Assembly (NCBI GenBank): GCA_965226945.1
Contig: OZ245717.1
Coordinates: 2,170,001-2,234,000, forward strand
Source: SYLG01 sp965226945
GTDB lineage: Bacteria; Planctomycetota; Planctomycetia; Gemmatales; Gemmataceae
Length of the DNA: 64,000 bases
Direction: 5' to 3'
Made by a program: the position numbers and the translations under genes. The notes below the pieces were generated by a model, which worked only from the letters and a program-made list of their open reading frames with translations, had not been told where the DNA came from and searched no databases. Below are positions 1-8,608 of this stretch, one piece after another (within the stretch, counting starts at the first letter, position 1; each line of letters starts with the position of its first letter).

Positions 1-1
1 T

Positions 2-319
2 TCGTGGAACTGGCCGTTTGACCGCAAAGATATGGAAGTTTACGGCGAAACCGGCTCGGTGTTCACCATACGCCAGAGCGAAGTACGCATTCGCCGTGGA
101 CGCAAACCAGAAGAACTGATCAAAGCGAAACCGCTGGCGGCGCCGCACGACGATTTCGTGAACTATTTGCGAGCTGTCATCAAGGGAGAAGTCAAACCCG
201 AAGGCCTCTCGTCGCTTTCCACGAACCTCACCGTCACCGAAATCCTCGACGCCGCCCGGCGTTCCGCCGCTACGGGCAAAACGGTCGAACTGCCCCTTGA
301 CCCGGCGGCGAGAAAATAA
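2..319 (+). CDS. Gfo/Idh/MocA family oxidoreductase, C-terminal fragment
   Basis: The reading frame is open from base 2, so the gene begins before the window and only about 105 C-terminal residues are seen. The opening residues SWNWPFDRKDMEVYGETGS resemble the C-terminal beta-sheet domain of Gfo/Idh/MocA dehydrogenases, and the final part (a DDFVNYL helix followed by LTVTEILDAARRSAATGKTVEL) is the usual helical end of that family, where the tail packs against the Rossmann domain. The family oxidises or reduces sugars and related compounds with NAD(P). The nucleotide-binding domain and the catalytic lysine lie outside the window, so the substrate cannot be judged. The family call rests on memory of typical sequences. 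Confidence 0.72.
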   Translation, partial: SWNWPFDRKDMEVYGETGSVFTIRQSEVRIRRGRKPEELIKAKPLAAPHDDFVNYLRAVIKGEVKPEGLSSLSTNLTVTEILDAARRSAATGKTVELPLDPAARK

Positions 320-643
320 GGATTCGATTCCCATTGCTTGAGACTTCATAGCTTAATAGGGTCAACCGACTCCATGAGCGCATCGTGAGCCAGCAAGTCA
401 GCACCAACCCGATTTCAGAACACGCGCTGTTTCTGAAGCTCTTCGTCACCAATGCCGGCGGCTGGTGACGAAGCGTTCCTTTCGTATTTTTTCCCCCTTT
501 CATTTCTTAACATTTTTTCCGCGCGGGCTGCCATGCGGTTCCCGTGACGCAAAGCGATCGCCTTCGGTGCCTTTGGAACCGAAGCGTCGAACGCGCCGGC
601 GCATAAGCCCGCTTCCGAGAATTCATTGATGGAGGTCGGTTCG
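320..643. other. intergenic region, no gene seen
   Basis: This 324-base stretch separates the oxidoreductase fragment from the antiporter gene. No open frame with a ribosome-binding site or recognisable product was found. A run of T and C around 481-510 is the only compositional feature. A promoter for the antiporter should lie here, but no clear -35/-10 pair was identified. Confidence 0.5.
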
Positions 644-1612
644 ATGTTTGTCAGTCTCATCTTGATTGCCCTGGGTCTGGTTCTGCTTGTCTCAGGCGGC
701 GAGTTTCTTCTACGCGGAGCCGTCGGTGTGGCCACGCTTCTGCGGTTGTCCCCTGCCGTCATCGGCCTGACCGTGGTGGCCGCCGGCACCTCGGTTCCCG
801 AACTTGCCGTCAGTGCCGTCGCGACCTTTCAAGGGAAGCCCGATATCGCGGTGGGTAATGTCGTTGGCTCGAACATTTTCAATATTGCGTTCATTCTCGG
901 TGTCGCTGCCTTGATCCGGCCGCTCGCCATCACAGGCAACACGATTCAGCTTGAGTACCCGGTGCTCGCCCTGGTCACCCTACTTTGCCTGGCGGTTTGC
1001 GATCACGGCGCGGTTCATCGACTCGACGCCGTTTTGTTCCTCGTGGTCTATGTGGCGTTCGTGGCCTACATGGTCCGTCTGGTGCGCGGTCAACTCTCCG
1101 ATCAGGAATCCAAGCAACTTGCCGCGGAAACGCGGGAGTTGCAACCGCAAGAATCCCGTCCGCCGCGATCCCTTTTGAGTCTGGGATTCATCGCCGGCGG
1201 CGTGATCCTCCTTTCGGCCGGCGCCCATGTCACGGTGAGCGGAGCGGTGGAGATTGGACGATTGCTGGGGTTGTCTGAGCGAGTGATTGGTTTGACCATC
1301 ATTGCCGCGGGCACCGGCCTTCCCGAAGTTGTCACCTCACTCGTGTCGAGCATTCGCGGCCGCGACGATGTCGCCATCGGCAACGTGATCGGCTCCAACC
1401 TTTTTAACATCCTGGGCATCTTGGGCATCAACGGACTGATCGCCCCCCTACCCATCGATTCGCAGATCGCGGCGAGCGATAACTGGTGGATGCTCGGCGT
1501 GACTCTCTTACTCTTCCCGCTCATGTACACGGGACGAAGAATCAACCGTCTCGAAGGCCTGGGCTTGCTTGTCCTCTATCTCGTCTACATGGGACTACTT
1601 TTGTACCGCTAA
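644..1612 (+). CDS. calcium/sodium antiporter, CaCA family (YrbG-like)
   Basis: A 322-residue inner-membrane protein with about ten hydrophobic segments. It contains the two inverted alpha-repeats that define the Ca2+:cation antiporter family: GTSVPELAVS followed by GNVVGSNIFNI in the first half, and GTGLPEVVTS followed by GNVIGSNLFNI in the second. The acidic residue in each repeat and the GNxxGSNxFN asparagines form the ion site in known family structures. Expected role is export of Ca2+ (or another divalent ion) in exchange for Na+ or H+. The frame is also open from a TTG at 626 and an ATG at 629, but GGAGG at 631-635 sits 8 bases before ATG 644, so 644 is chosen. It appears to be a single-gene unit. 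Confidence 0.9.
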   Translation: MFVSLILIALGLVLLVSGGEFLLRGAVGVATLLRLSPAVIGLTVVAAGTSVPELAVSAVATFQGKPDIAVGNVVGSNIFNIAFILGVAALIRPLAITGNTIQLEYPVLALVTLLCLAVCDHGAVHRLDAVLFLVVYVAFVAYMVRLVRGQLSDQESKQLAAETRELQPQESRPPRSLLSLGFIAGGVILLSAGAHVTVSGAVEIGRLLGLSERVIGLTIIAAGTGLPEVVTSLVSSIRGRDDVAIGNVIGSNLFNILGILGINGLIAPLPIDSQIAASDNWWMLGVTLLLFPLMYTGRRINRLEGLGLLVLYLVYMGLLLYR

Positions 1613-1717
1613 CTGGGAGGCGGCACTCGAAACGGCTCTGTCGAGCATGGATCCAAACGTCCGAGATTGCCCGCTGAGGCTGTAAGAGACTTCCATGCTC
1701 ACAGGGCCAAGCTCGCA

Positions 1718-2966
1718 TCAAACCGCCAAACGAACCGGCACGACGCCAAATTGCAAAGCGCGAAGCCGCTTGGCCAAAAGCGAACGAAGCAGTCCACTTT
1801 TCGCGAGCGAGGGTAGCATGAGCATCGCCAATCGGGACAACAAACGATCCGAGCGAAGGAAGGTTTCGGTTTGTTTGCGCTGATGTTCCTGAATGGCAAT
1901 GATCTCCGGTCTCCGCTCCGCTTCGATCTTACTCGCCGCCGCATCGATGGCGGCAGCGTCCTTGCCACGCATGAGCACCGGGCATAAATGGTTGGCGGCG
2001 ACCAGGGCATCGCGCAGGGGCCATGTTGATCCCCTGCCCGCCGTTGGGCGACATTGGGTGCGCCGCATCCCCAAGGATGAGCAGCCCAGGCAGCGACCAC
2101 TTGTCGAGGCGGCCGACGATGACATCAAGGAGGACCGGATGGCGAAGATGTTCGGCATGCGCTCTGAGGTGCGCCGCCAAATCGGGAGAAGTCCGGTGCA
2201 GCAATTCCTCGGTAAAACCTTCTGGTCCGGCGGCGCGTAGCGCCTTGCATTGGCCCTTGACGATGGTCATTCCCACCCACAGCCGGCCATCGGCTGTGGG
2301 AATTCCCCCCGTCAGACAACCTGGCCCCAGTTCCAACCGCACCGTCGAGCGGTCGGGCCAAAATTCGGGAAAGGGGACCATGTAGTTGAGAATGTCGAAA
2401 TGCTGCGCCGACGGCAATTCGGTGAATGCTCCCCGCTTGCGCACCGTCGAATACCTGCCGTCGGTCCCAATGATCAGGTCGGCCGGAAATTCGCGCGGCC
2501 CATCGGGACCATCGGCGCGCACCCCCGCGACGCGGCCGTCCTTCCGGACCAGATCGCGAACGGCGGTCGACATTTGGATCTGGAACGACGGGTAGCGGCG
2601 AGACTCTTCCGTAATCATTGTCAAGACGGCAGGCTGAGGAATGAAGCGCGCAATGAAGCCGAGCGACTCGGTAGCAATGCGTGCGCGCAGCCGGCCCCCC
2701 CGGTACAACTCGATGGTTTCAACGATCGCCTGGGGAAGCTTGCGAAGACGCTCCCCAAAACCCATCTGCTCAAACGCATCCACACCGCTGGGCTGCAAAC
2801 CATCGCCGCGAAAGGTGCGTTCAAAATCGGCATGGCGCTCCAAAAGAGTTACGTGTACTCCACGCCGAGCGAGCAGGTAGGCCAGTGCAGCGCCAGCCGG
2901 CCCCGCTCCGACAATGACGACGCGGCCACTACTGCCGGATTGAGCGGCCAACGCACTCTCGCGCAC
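1718..2966 (-). pseudogene. FAD-dependent monooxygenase, frameshifted (UbiH/PF01494-like)
   Basis: From the GTG at 2966 the protein has an N-terminal FAD-binding Rossmann motif (VVIVGAGPAGAALAYLLARR) and, near residue 300, the second FAD motif LILGDAAHPMSPNGGQGIN. Directly after GQGINMA the frame runs into non-homologous sequence, while the neighbouring frame continues as LRDALVAANHL and stays open to a TGA at 1718, giving a family-sized protein of about 415 residues. The switch falls in a run of four G at 2017-2020 (plus strand); one base fewer restores the full protein. It is therefore either a recent single-base pseudogene or a sequencing error in a homopolymer. Intact, it would be a flavin aromatic hydroxylase or a quinone-type monooxygenase; the substrate is unknown. 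Confidence 0.82.
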
Positions 2967-3007
2967 GTGATGATGCTCCCCTTCTTCGACCGAGAGGTCG
3001 GTCGCTC

Positions 3008-3052
3008 AAGAGGGGCGCAGAGAAATGCCGTGCATTTCTCTGCGCCCCTCTT
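3008..3052 (-). terminator. perfect 21-bp inverted repeat, likely terminator
   Basis: Bases 3008-3028 and 3032-3052 are exact reverse complements around the 3-base loop CGT. It lies 34 bases past the stop of the beta-propeller gene and ahead of the frameshifted monooxygenase, both on the minus strand, so it most likely ends the propeller transcript. The T-tract after the stem is poor on the minus strand, so termination efficiency is uncertain. Confidence 0.6.
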
Positions 3053-3086
3053 TCACTTTACAGATCGGGGAGGGATGTCAATTCTC

Positions 3087-4985
3087 CTATTTCGCCTTGA
3101 TATCGTAACACAACAGCAATTCTTGATCCCGAATGTACAGTTTTCCGTTGGCTATGACCGGATGAGCCCACGCGGGCACGGAGCTGCGATCGGGTTGTTC
3201 AAAGCGGCCCCGAACAATGAGTTTCTCTCGCGAGGGCTCGATCAAGAGCATGCGGCCGCCTTCGGCGCGCAGATAGAGCCGCCCGTCCGCCATGAGCAGC
3301 GCTCCCTTGGGACCATTGCGATCTTTCCACAGAATCTTTCCGGTCTGAAAATCCAGGCAGGCCAAAGATCCGCCTTCGTTGCCGCCGTTGGCCCCGTACA
3401 GACTGCCATCATGAACGATCATTCCGCCGTGGTGGTTTTGCATGCTCGTCGAGAAATAAACCTCCTCAGGCGTGATCCCACCCTGGGAGTTCTTAACGAG
3501 CTTCACCGCTCCTCCGCCGGCGCCATAGGCCGAGGCCGCGAACACCAGGCCATCCTGAAAGATCGGCGTGGAGCAAGTGATGCCCATCCGGTTTGCGGGG
3601 CGGTCATAACGCCACAGGATCTTGCCATCATTCGCCGCTATTCCCATGAGCGTGTTGGCGGTAAACTGCACATATTGTCGCTGGCCTTCAAAGTCGATTG
3701 CGATGACCGAGGCATAACCGGCCCCGGAACGGGGACCGCCGAATCCGCCAAATCCTCCGGGACGACCACCCCCTGGCCTGCCCCCGCCGAAATTGAAGGA
3801 TCCCGGGCTCATCTGACCCCCTTCGAAACCCCGATCCGCCAGCCATTCCTGACCGCTCGCATCCTTGTAGGGAGTCGTTTGACCCGCCTTGATGCGGATC
3901 GCTTTGGCCGCCTTGGCATCGCCTTCTTGCGGAATGATCTCGATGGCCTTGATGGCGGGATTGTCAACCTGACGGGTGAAAGTGATGCGAACCTCGCCAT
4001 TCGTCACCTCGACGGGGACCGACTCGATATAGGCGCGGCGAAAACCAGATGCCTTCTTCCAGATGTCGAAATCCTTGAACTCTTGCCCCTGAACATCGAA
4101 GGAAAAAACGCGCTGGCCCGCCCCAGTGATCCCCTGGTAGGTTTCCGCGAAATACAGCTTGACCAGGTATTTGCCGTTGGGCACTTTCTGCGAGAAAGCA
4201 GTCATTCCATAGCGTTCGCTCAGGAACAGCCCTGGGTCTTTCGTTCCGGCAATGCCCTGTGGCTGCGCTCCCGCATTGGCCGGCGGCGCATTGCCCTGAA
4301 TTGGACGAGGCGGCGTTCCACCGCCCCCGCGACGCTCCCCCATGGGCCCGCTACCCGCCGCATCAGGTGAGCGCACCTTCCAGATCGTCTCCCCGGTCTC
4401 CTTGTTGAGGGCAACCACAAGAGCCTCGGGCCCGCCAGGAGTGCAGATCAATCGGTTGCCATCGATCAGCGGCGATTCCCGGTAACTCCACATGGGCAGA
4501 ATGCCGCCGAAGTCTTGAGTGAGACTTCGCTGCCACAGAATCTTCCCGCCGTCCACACTCAGGCAGACCACCTTGCCCCCCATGCCGATGACATACACCC
4601 GGTTGCCATCGATCGTCGGTGTGCCGCCCGGACCTTCCTTGGATTGCGGCACATTTTGTTGAACCGCATCTCCAAGGGGTGTGGCCCACACCTCCTTGCC
4701 ATCGGCTTCGGAAAGCGCCCAGACGATTTCCTTATCATCGCGGTTGCTCATGCCGAAGAGCTTGCCGCCGGCAATGGCGGGGGCGCTGTCGCCACCGCCG
4801 AGCCCGCCGATTCTCCAGGCCAAAGGCGGCCCATCGGCCGGCCACTCTTGTAGCAGCCCTTTCTCGCGCGAAATGGCATTTCGGTCACGCCCCTGCCATT
4901 GCGGCCAGTCGGATGCGCCCGGTTCGTCGGCGACGGTCAAGGTCCCGAGCAAACCGAGAATGAGATACGAAGCATGCAGGTTCAT
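3087..4985 (-). CDS. secreted PQQ-type beta-propeller protein with inserted malectin-like domain
   Basis: A 632-residue exported protein. Residues 1-20 form a signal peptide; AGGAG ending 8 bases before ATG 4985 decides this start over longer frames. Residues 27-205 and 422-632 are PQQ/BamB-like propeller blades with repeated pieces such as DGKEVWATPL and TGKILW, and they align end to end with the paralogue at 42769-44037. Between them lies an insert of about 215 residues: glycine/proline-rich linkers around a malectin-like carbohydrate-binding fold (DPGLFLSERYG, YLVKLYFAETY, VFSFDVQG, ITFTRQVDNPAIKAIEI). The segment IRIKAGQTTPYKDASGQEW, normally the first strand of malectin, comes after this core instead of before it, suggesting circular permutation. 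No PQQ-dehydrogenase active site was recognised; the ligand is unknown. Confidence 0.85.
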   Translation of the reverse strand: MNLHASYLILGLLGTLTVADEPGASDWPQWQGRDRNAISREKGLLQEWPADGPPLAWRIGGLGGGDSAPAIAGGKLFGMSNRDDKEIVWALSEADGKEVWATPLGDAVQQNVPQSKEGPGGTPTIDGNRVYVIGMGGKVVCLSVDGGKILWQRSLTQDFGGILPMWSYRESPLIDGNRLICTPGGPEALVVALNKETGETIWKVRSPDAAGSGPMGERRGGGGTPPRPIQGNAPPANAGAQPQGIAGTKDPGLFLSERYGMTAFSQKVPNGKYLVKLYFAETYQGITGAGQRVFSFDVQGQEFKDFDIWKKASGFRRAYIESVPVEVTNGEVRITFTRQVDNPAIKAIEIIPQEGDAKAAKAIRIKAGQTTPYKDASGQEWLADRGFEGGQMSPGSFNFGGGRPGGGRPGGFGGFGGPRSGAGYASVIAIDFEGQRQYVQFTANTLMGIAANDGKILWRYDRPANRMGITCSTPIFQDGLVFAASAYGAGGGAVKLVKNSQGGITPEEVYFSTSMQNHHGGMIVHDGSLYGANGGNEGGSLACLDFQTGKILWKDRNGPKGALLMADGRLYLRAEGGRMLLIEPSREKLIVRGRFEQPDRSSVPAWAHPVIANGKLYIRDQELLLCYDIKAK

Positions 4986-5215
4986 CGAACAAGCTCCTTT
5001 GGGGTGCACGCGGCAGAGAGATCGTGGCCGACCGGGAATTGGTTGCAGACCGTTCGCCACTGCTCTATCAAGCAATGGGCCAGCGGCCGTTACTGGTTTT
5101 CCGAAGCTTTTGCGGAAAAAAGCAAACATGGCGAGTCAAGCGGTGCTCCATAGAGTCAACTCATGGGAAAAGGCGCCCACGCCTGAAGTACATTGCACCT
5201 TCAAGGGAGGCGAGG

Positions 5216-5959
5216 ATGATGTCGCGGCACTCGCCGGAGGGGCAGCCGCTTGCTCGCTTCCCGACAACCCATTGGAGCCAGGTGATTACGGCCGGCGCCC
5301 CTGGTTCACCGCAGGCCGAGCAATCGCTGGCCACGCTTTGCAAAGCCTATTGGTACCCGCTTTACGCGTTCGTTCGCCGCCAAGGGCACAACCCCGCTGA
5401 GGCGGAAGATCTGACGCAGGATTTCTTCGCCCGCATCCTGGAAAAGGGAGTCCTTTCGCAAGCCGATCCGGCCCGTGGCCGATTCCGCTCGTTTCTGCGC
5501 ATGGTTTGCACCCACTTCCTTGCCAACAAGCGTGACTGGAAGACGGCGCGCAAGCGCGGAGGCGGCAAGACCTTGATCCCCATGGACGCCGCCGATGCAG
5601 AACTGCAGTACACCCGGGAGCTAGCCGACGGACTGAGCCCCGAACGAATCTTTGATCGCACCTGGGCATTGACCCTTTTGGGGCGAGTCCTCGAACAACT
5701 TGGCAGGGAATACGACGAGGCGGGCAAGTCGGCGACCTTCGAGGCATTGCGCGATCACCTCAGCGGCGACGATGAGACAACTTCTTACGCCGCGGTTGCC
5801 GCTCGCCTGGGAAAGACCGAGGGGGCCGCGCGGGTCGCGGCTCTGCGACTGCGCCGCCGTTATGGCGAACTTTTGCGCCAGGAAATTGCCGCCACCCTTG
5901 CCGACCCGGCTCAGGTTGAGGACGAAATCCGGGATCTCTTTGCCGCGCTTGAAGCGTAA
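5216..5959 (+). CDS. RNA polymerase ECF sigma factor, planctomycete TTHWS type
   Basis: A 247-residue sigma-70 family protein. The N-terminus FPTTHWSQVITAG is typical of planctomycete ECF-like factors. Region 2 is visible as YWYPLYAFVRRQGHNPAEAEDLTQDFF, with GRFRSFLRMV behind it, and region 4 as YAAVAARLGKTEGAARVAALRLRRRY, a helix-turn-helix for the -35 element. GGGAGG at 5205-5210 places the start at ATG 5216 or the adjacent ATG 5219. No anti-sigma gene is next to it; the Ser/Thr kinase 150 bases downstream on the same strand is the usual partner for this group, so control by phosphorylation is likely by analogy. Confidence 0.88.
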   Translation: MMSRHSPEGQPLARFPTTHWSQVITAGAPGSPQAEQSLATLCKAYWYPLYAFVRRQGHNPAEAEDLTQDFFARILEKGVLSQADPARGRFRSFLRMVCTHFLANKRDWKTARKRGGGKTLIPMDAADAELQYTRELADGLSPERIFDRTWALTLLGRVLEQLGREYDEAGKSATFEALRDHLSGDDETTSYAAVAARLGKTEGAARVAALRLRRRYGELLRQEIAATLADPAQVEDEIRDLFAALEA

Positions 5960-6112
5960 GTCGACTCAAAGCGGAAAAAACGCCGTAACGGATGGCCCCA
6001 AAATCCTTGATAGATGTGGGAAAGGTCCGCAATCGCGGATGCGAATCCTGACTGGAAGAGTGAAAATGCGCGACGACTCCTTGGATGAGGGGCATTCGTT
6101 CGGGTCAAAAAA

Positions 6113-8494
6113 ATGAGCAGGGAATCTCCCAGTGCCTGTCCCCGTTGCAATGCCCCCCGGCTGGCAAATGCCCCCGCCGGGCTTTGCCCGCGATGTTTGC
6201 TCGGGCACGGTCTCCAAGTCGGTCCAACGAAACGGCCCCCCGAGGCACAAGAGATTGCCCTAAAGCAGCCTTGGCTTGGCGCACCATCGCCAAGTCCGCG
6301 CCAAAGCGCTCGCCCTTCAGGCATTCTCGCCACGCTGGATGAATCGCTTGGGCCGGTACCACGCGTATTGCTGCGCGAAGGCGCCGCCTCCAACGAGGAG
6401 CGCCCGGCCATCGCCTCGACGGAAGCATTGCCCGTCACTGTGGGCGATCTGGGACGCTACCAACTCCATGGCGAAATTGCCCGCGGCGGCATGGGCGTCA
6501 TTCTTAAAGGGCGCGATGTGGACCTGGGCCGCGATGTGGCCGTCAAAATTCTCCTTGAACGCCACCTCGAAAGTCCGGAACTGATCCGCCGTTTCGTCGA
6601 GGAAGCGCAAATTGGCGGACAATTGCAGCACCCGGCGATTGTGCCGGTTTACGAACTGGGCCGGCTCGCCGATGCGCGCCTCTACATCGCCATGAAATTG
6701 ATCCGGGGCCGTACCCTGGCCGAATTGCTCGAAGGTCGAATCGACGCCGCGACGAACCGAGCGCAACATCTTGCAACCTTCGAACAGGTCTGCCAGGCGG
6801 TCGGCTATGCCCACTCTTGCGGCGTGATTCATCGCGATTTGAAACCCTCCAATGTGATGGTGGGCAGTTTTGGCGAGGTTCAAGTCATGGACTGGGGCCT
6901 GGCCAAGGTGCTCGACCGGGGAGGCATTGCCGATGAGGAACGCTTGCGCCGCTTCCAGATCGACGGGGCACTGGTCAAAACGCTCCGTAGCGGTTCGACG
7001 GCGCACGACTCCGACGCTGGCACGGTGTTTGGAACTCCCGCCTACATGGCCCCCGAGCAGGCTCGAGGCCAGCTCGACACCCTGGATGAGCGCGCGGACG
7101 TTTTCGGCCTCGGAGCAATTCTTTGCGAGATCCTCACGGGCTTGCCGCCTTATGCAGGCTCGGCCCCCAACGAGGTCTTTCGCAAGGCGACGAACGCCGA
7201 GTTGGTCGAGGCGATGGATCGCCTCGACGCTTGCACTGCCGAAGTGGAACTGGTTGCGCTGGCGAAATCTTGCTTGGCCCCGGCGCCAAGGGATCGGCCG
7301 CGCGATGCCGGAGTCGTCGTTTCCGCACTGAATGCGCACCTATCCGGCGTGGAGGAACGGCTTAAGGTGGCGGAGCTGGCACGAGTGCGAGCCGAGTCTC
7401 GCGCCGCCGGAGAACGCAAGCGCCGGCTTCTCGTGGCTGGGCTAGCGACGTCCCTCGTCGCCTTGACCATCCTCGGGGGCGGGGGTGGGTTCTGGCTGAC
7501 CTGGCAGCGCCAAGCCCGCATCGAAGCAACCGATCGCGATGCAGGGTCGGCGCTGGGCGACACCTTGCTCCTCCTTGGCCGCGCCCGTGCGGCAACCGAG
7601 GACGATCTGGCTCCATGGGCAGAAGTCACCCAGGCATCGAAGCGGGCGCAATCGCTGCTCGCCAGGCCCGAGATCAGCCCAGAGTTGCGCCAGAAGATCG
7701 TGGATCTGACCGCCATCGTCGCCACCGAGCGCGAACAGTCGGACGCACGATCGAAGGACCGGCGCATGTCCCGAAAACTGGTGGCCATACACACCGACTT
7801 GGCGCAGCACACCGACTACGTTCGCGCCGATCGTGAATACGCCGCGGCCTTCAAGGAGTATGGTCTGGAATGGGATCGCCTCAGCCTACCTGAGGCCGGC
7901 AGCCGCATTGCCGCTTCCCCAATCGCCGCCGAGATCGTGGATGCGCTTGATCAATGGGCCTTTGTGCTACGCATCGCCTATCCCTGGGGTCCTTCGAGGT
8001 TTCATCAACTTTTGGCGATTGCCACGGCAGCCGATCCCGACCCTTGGCGTTGCCGATTGCGTGATGCGCTGCAACTCGAAGCCAAGGACAAGGAGCAAGC
8101 GGTGCGCACTTTCCGGGAACTGGCCGTCTCGGCACCGGAAGAAGATTTGCATCGCGAGAGCGTCTCAAGGCTGGCTTATGCCTTGGGTCACCTCGGAGAG
8201 CGGGAAATGGAAACGTCCTTGCTAAGGCGCGCTCAGCGTTCCCAACCGGAACACTTTTGGATCAATTACGACCTTGCCCGTTCCCTCCTTGCGGCCAATC
8301 AACCTCAAGAGGCTATCCGCTTTTACACGGCCGCGCTGGCCGTTCGCCCGCGAAGCGAGCTGGCGCTCATCGGCTTGGGACAGGCGCTGCGAGCCGCCGG
8401 GCGAACGGAAGAGGCAGCCGCCTATCCCCTGCCTCGCAAGCGCCCATTCTCTCCTGAACATCAAAAACCAGGCGCTCCGGCAAAGCGCGATTGA
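6113..8494 (+). CDS. membrane Ser/Thr protein kinase with zinc ribbon and TPR region
   Basis: A 793-residue protein. Residues 9-28 hold two CPRC motifs that likely form a zinc ribbon. The kinase domain covers about 114-400: glycine loop IARGGMGVILKG, VAVK with Lys145, catalytic loop HRDLKPSN with Asp242, DWG in place of DFG at 260-262 (common in planctomycete kinases), and GTPAYMAPEQARG. A hydrophobic helix at about 440-463 anchors it in the membrane, and the C-terminal 330 residues contain helical, TPR-like repeats around 660-770 for protein contacts. It probably forms a signalling pair with the ECF sigma factor just upstream. The ribosome-binding site is weak. The kinase call is firm; the target is inferred. 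Confidence 0.9.
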   Translation: MSRESPSACPRCNAPRLANAPAGLCPRCLLGHGLQVGPTKRPPEAQEIALKQPWLGAPSPSPRQSARPSGILATLDESLGPVPRVLLREGAASNEERPAIASTEALPVTVGDLGRYQLHGEIARGGMGVILKGRDVDLGRDVAVKILLERHLESPELIRRFVEEAQIGGQLQHPAIVPVYELGRLADARLYIAMKLIRGRTLAELLEGRIDAATNRAQHLATFEQVCQAVGYAHSCGVIHRDLKPSNVMVGSFGEVQVMDWGLAKVLDRGGIADEERLRRFQIDGALVKTLRSGSTAHDSDAGTVFGTPAYMAPEQARGQLDTLDERADVFGLGAILCEILTGLPPYAGSAPNEVFRKATNAELVEAMDRLDACTAEVELVALAKSCLAPAPRDRPRDAGVVVSALNAHLSGVEERLKVAELARVRAESRAAGERKRRLLVAGLATSLVALTILGGGGGFWLTWQRQARIEATDRDAGSALGDTLLLLGRARAATEDDLAPWAEVTQASKRAQSLLARPEISPELRQKIVDLTAIVATEREQSDARSKDRRMSRKLVAIHTDLAQHTDYVRADREYAAAFKEYGLEWDRLSLPEAGSRIAASPIAAEIVDALDQWAFVLRIAYPWGPSRFHQLLAIATAADPDPWRCRLRDALQLEAKDKEQAVRTFRELAVSAPEEDLHRESVSRLAYALGHLGEREMETSLLRRAQRSQPEHFWINYDLARSLLAANQPQEAIRFYTAALAVRPRSELALIGLGQALRAAGRTEEAAAYPLPRKRPFSPEHQKPGAPAKRD

Positions 8495-8608
8495 TTTTGT
8501 GCACCGAGCCCCAAAAAGGGCACGTGACTTGCTGAAACCGCTAGCATTTTCAGGGTCAGCGGACTCAACTTCTCCCACCATGATTTGTGCCTTTCGAGGA
8601 ATCGACAC

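Noticed and set aside
626..643. Upstream starts (TTG 626, ATG 629) for the antiporter
   Set aside because: GGAGG at 631-635 lies between them and ATG 644 with ideal spacing, and the hydrophobic first helix starts right after 644.
2250..4370. 706-codon open frame on the plus strand
   Set aside because: It is antisense to the monooxygenase and propeller genes, which have clear homology, signal peptide and ribosome site; high GC creates such long shadow frames.
3087..5129. Longer 680-residue form of the first propeller protein
   Set aside because: The extra 48 residues are not signal-like; AGGAG and a good signal peptide start at 4985.
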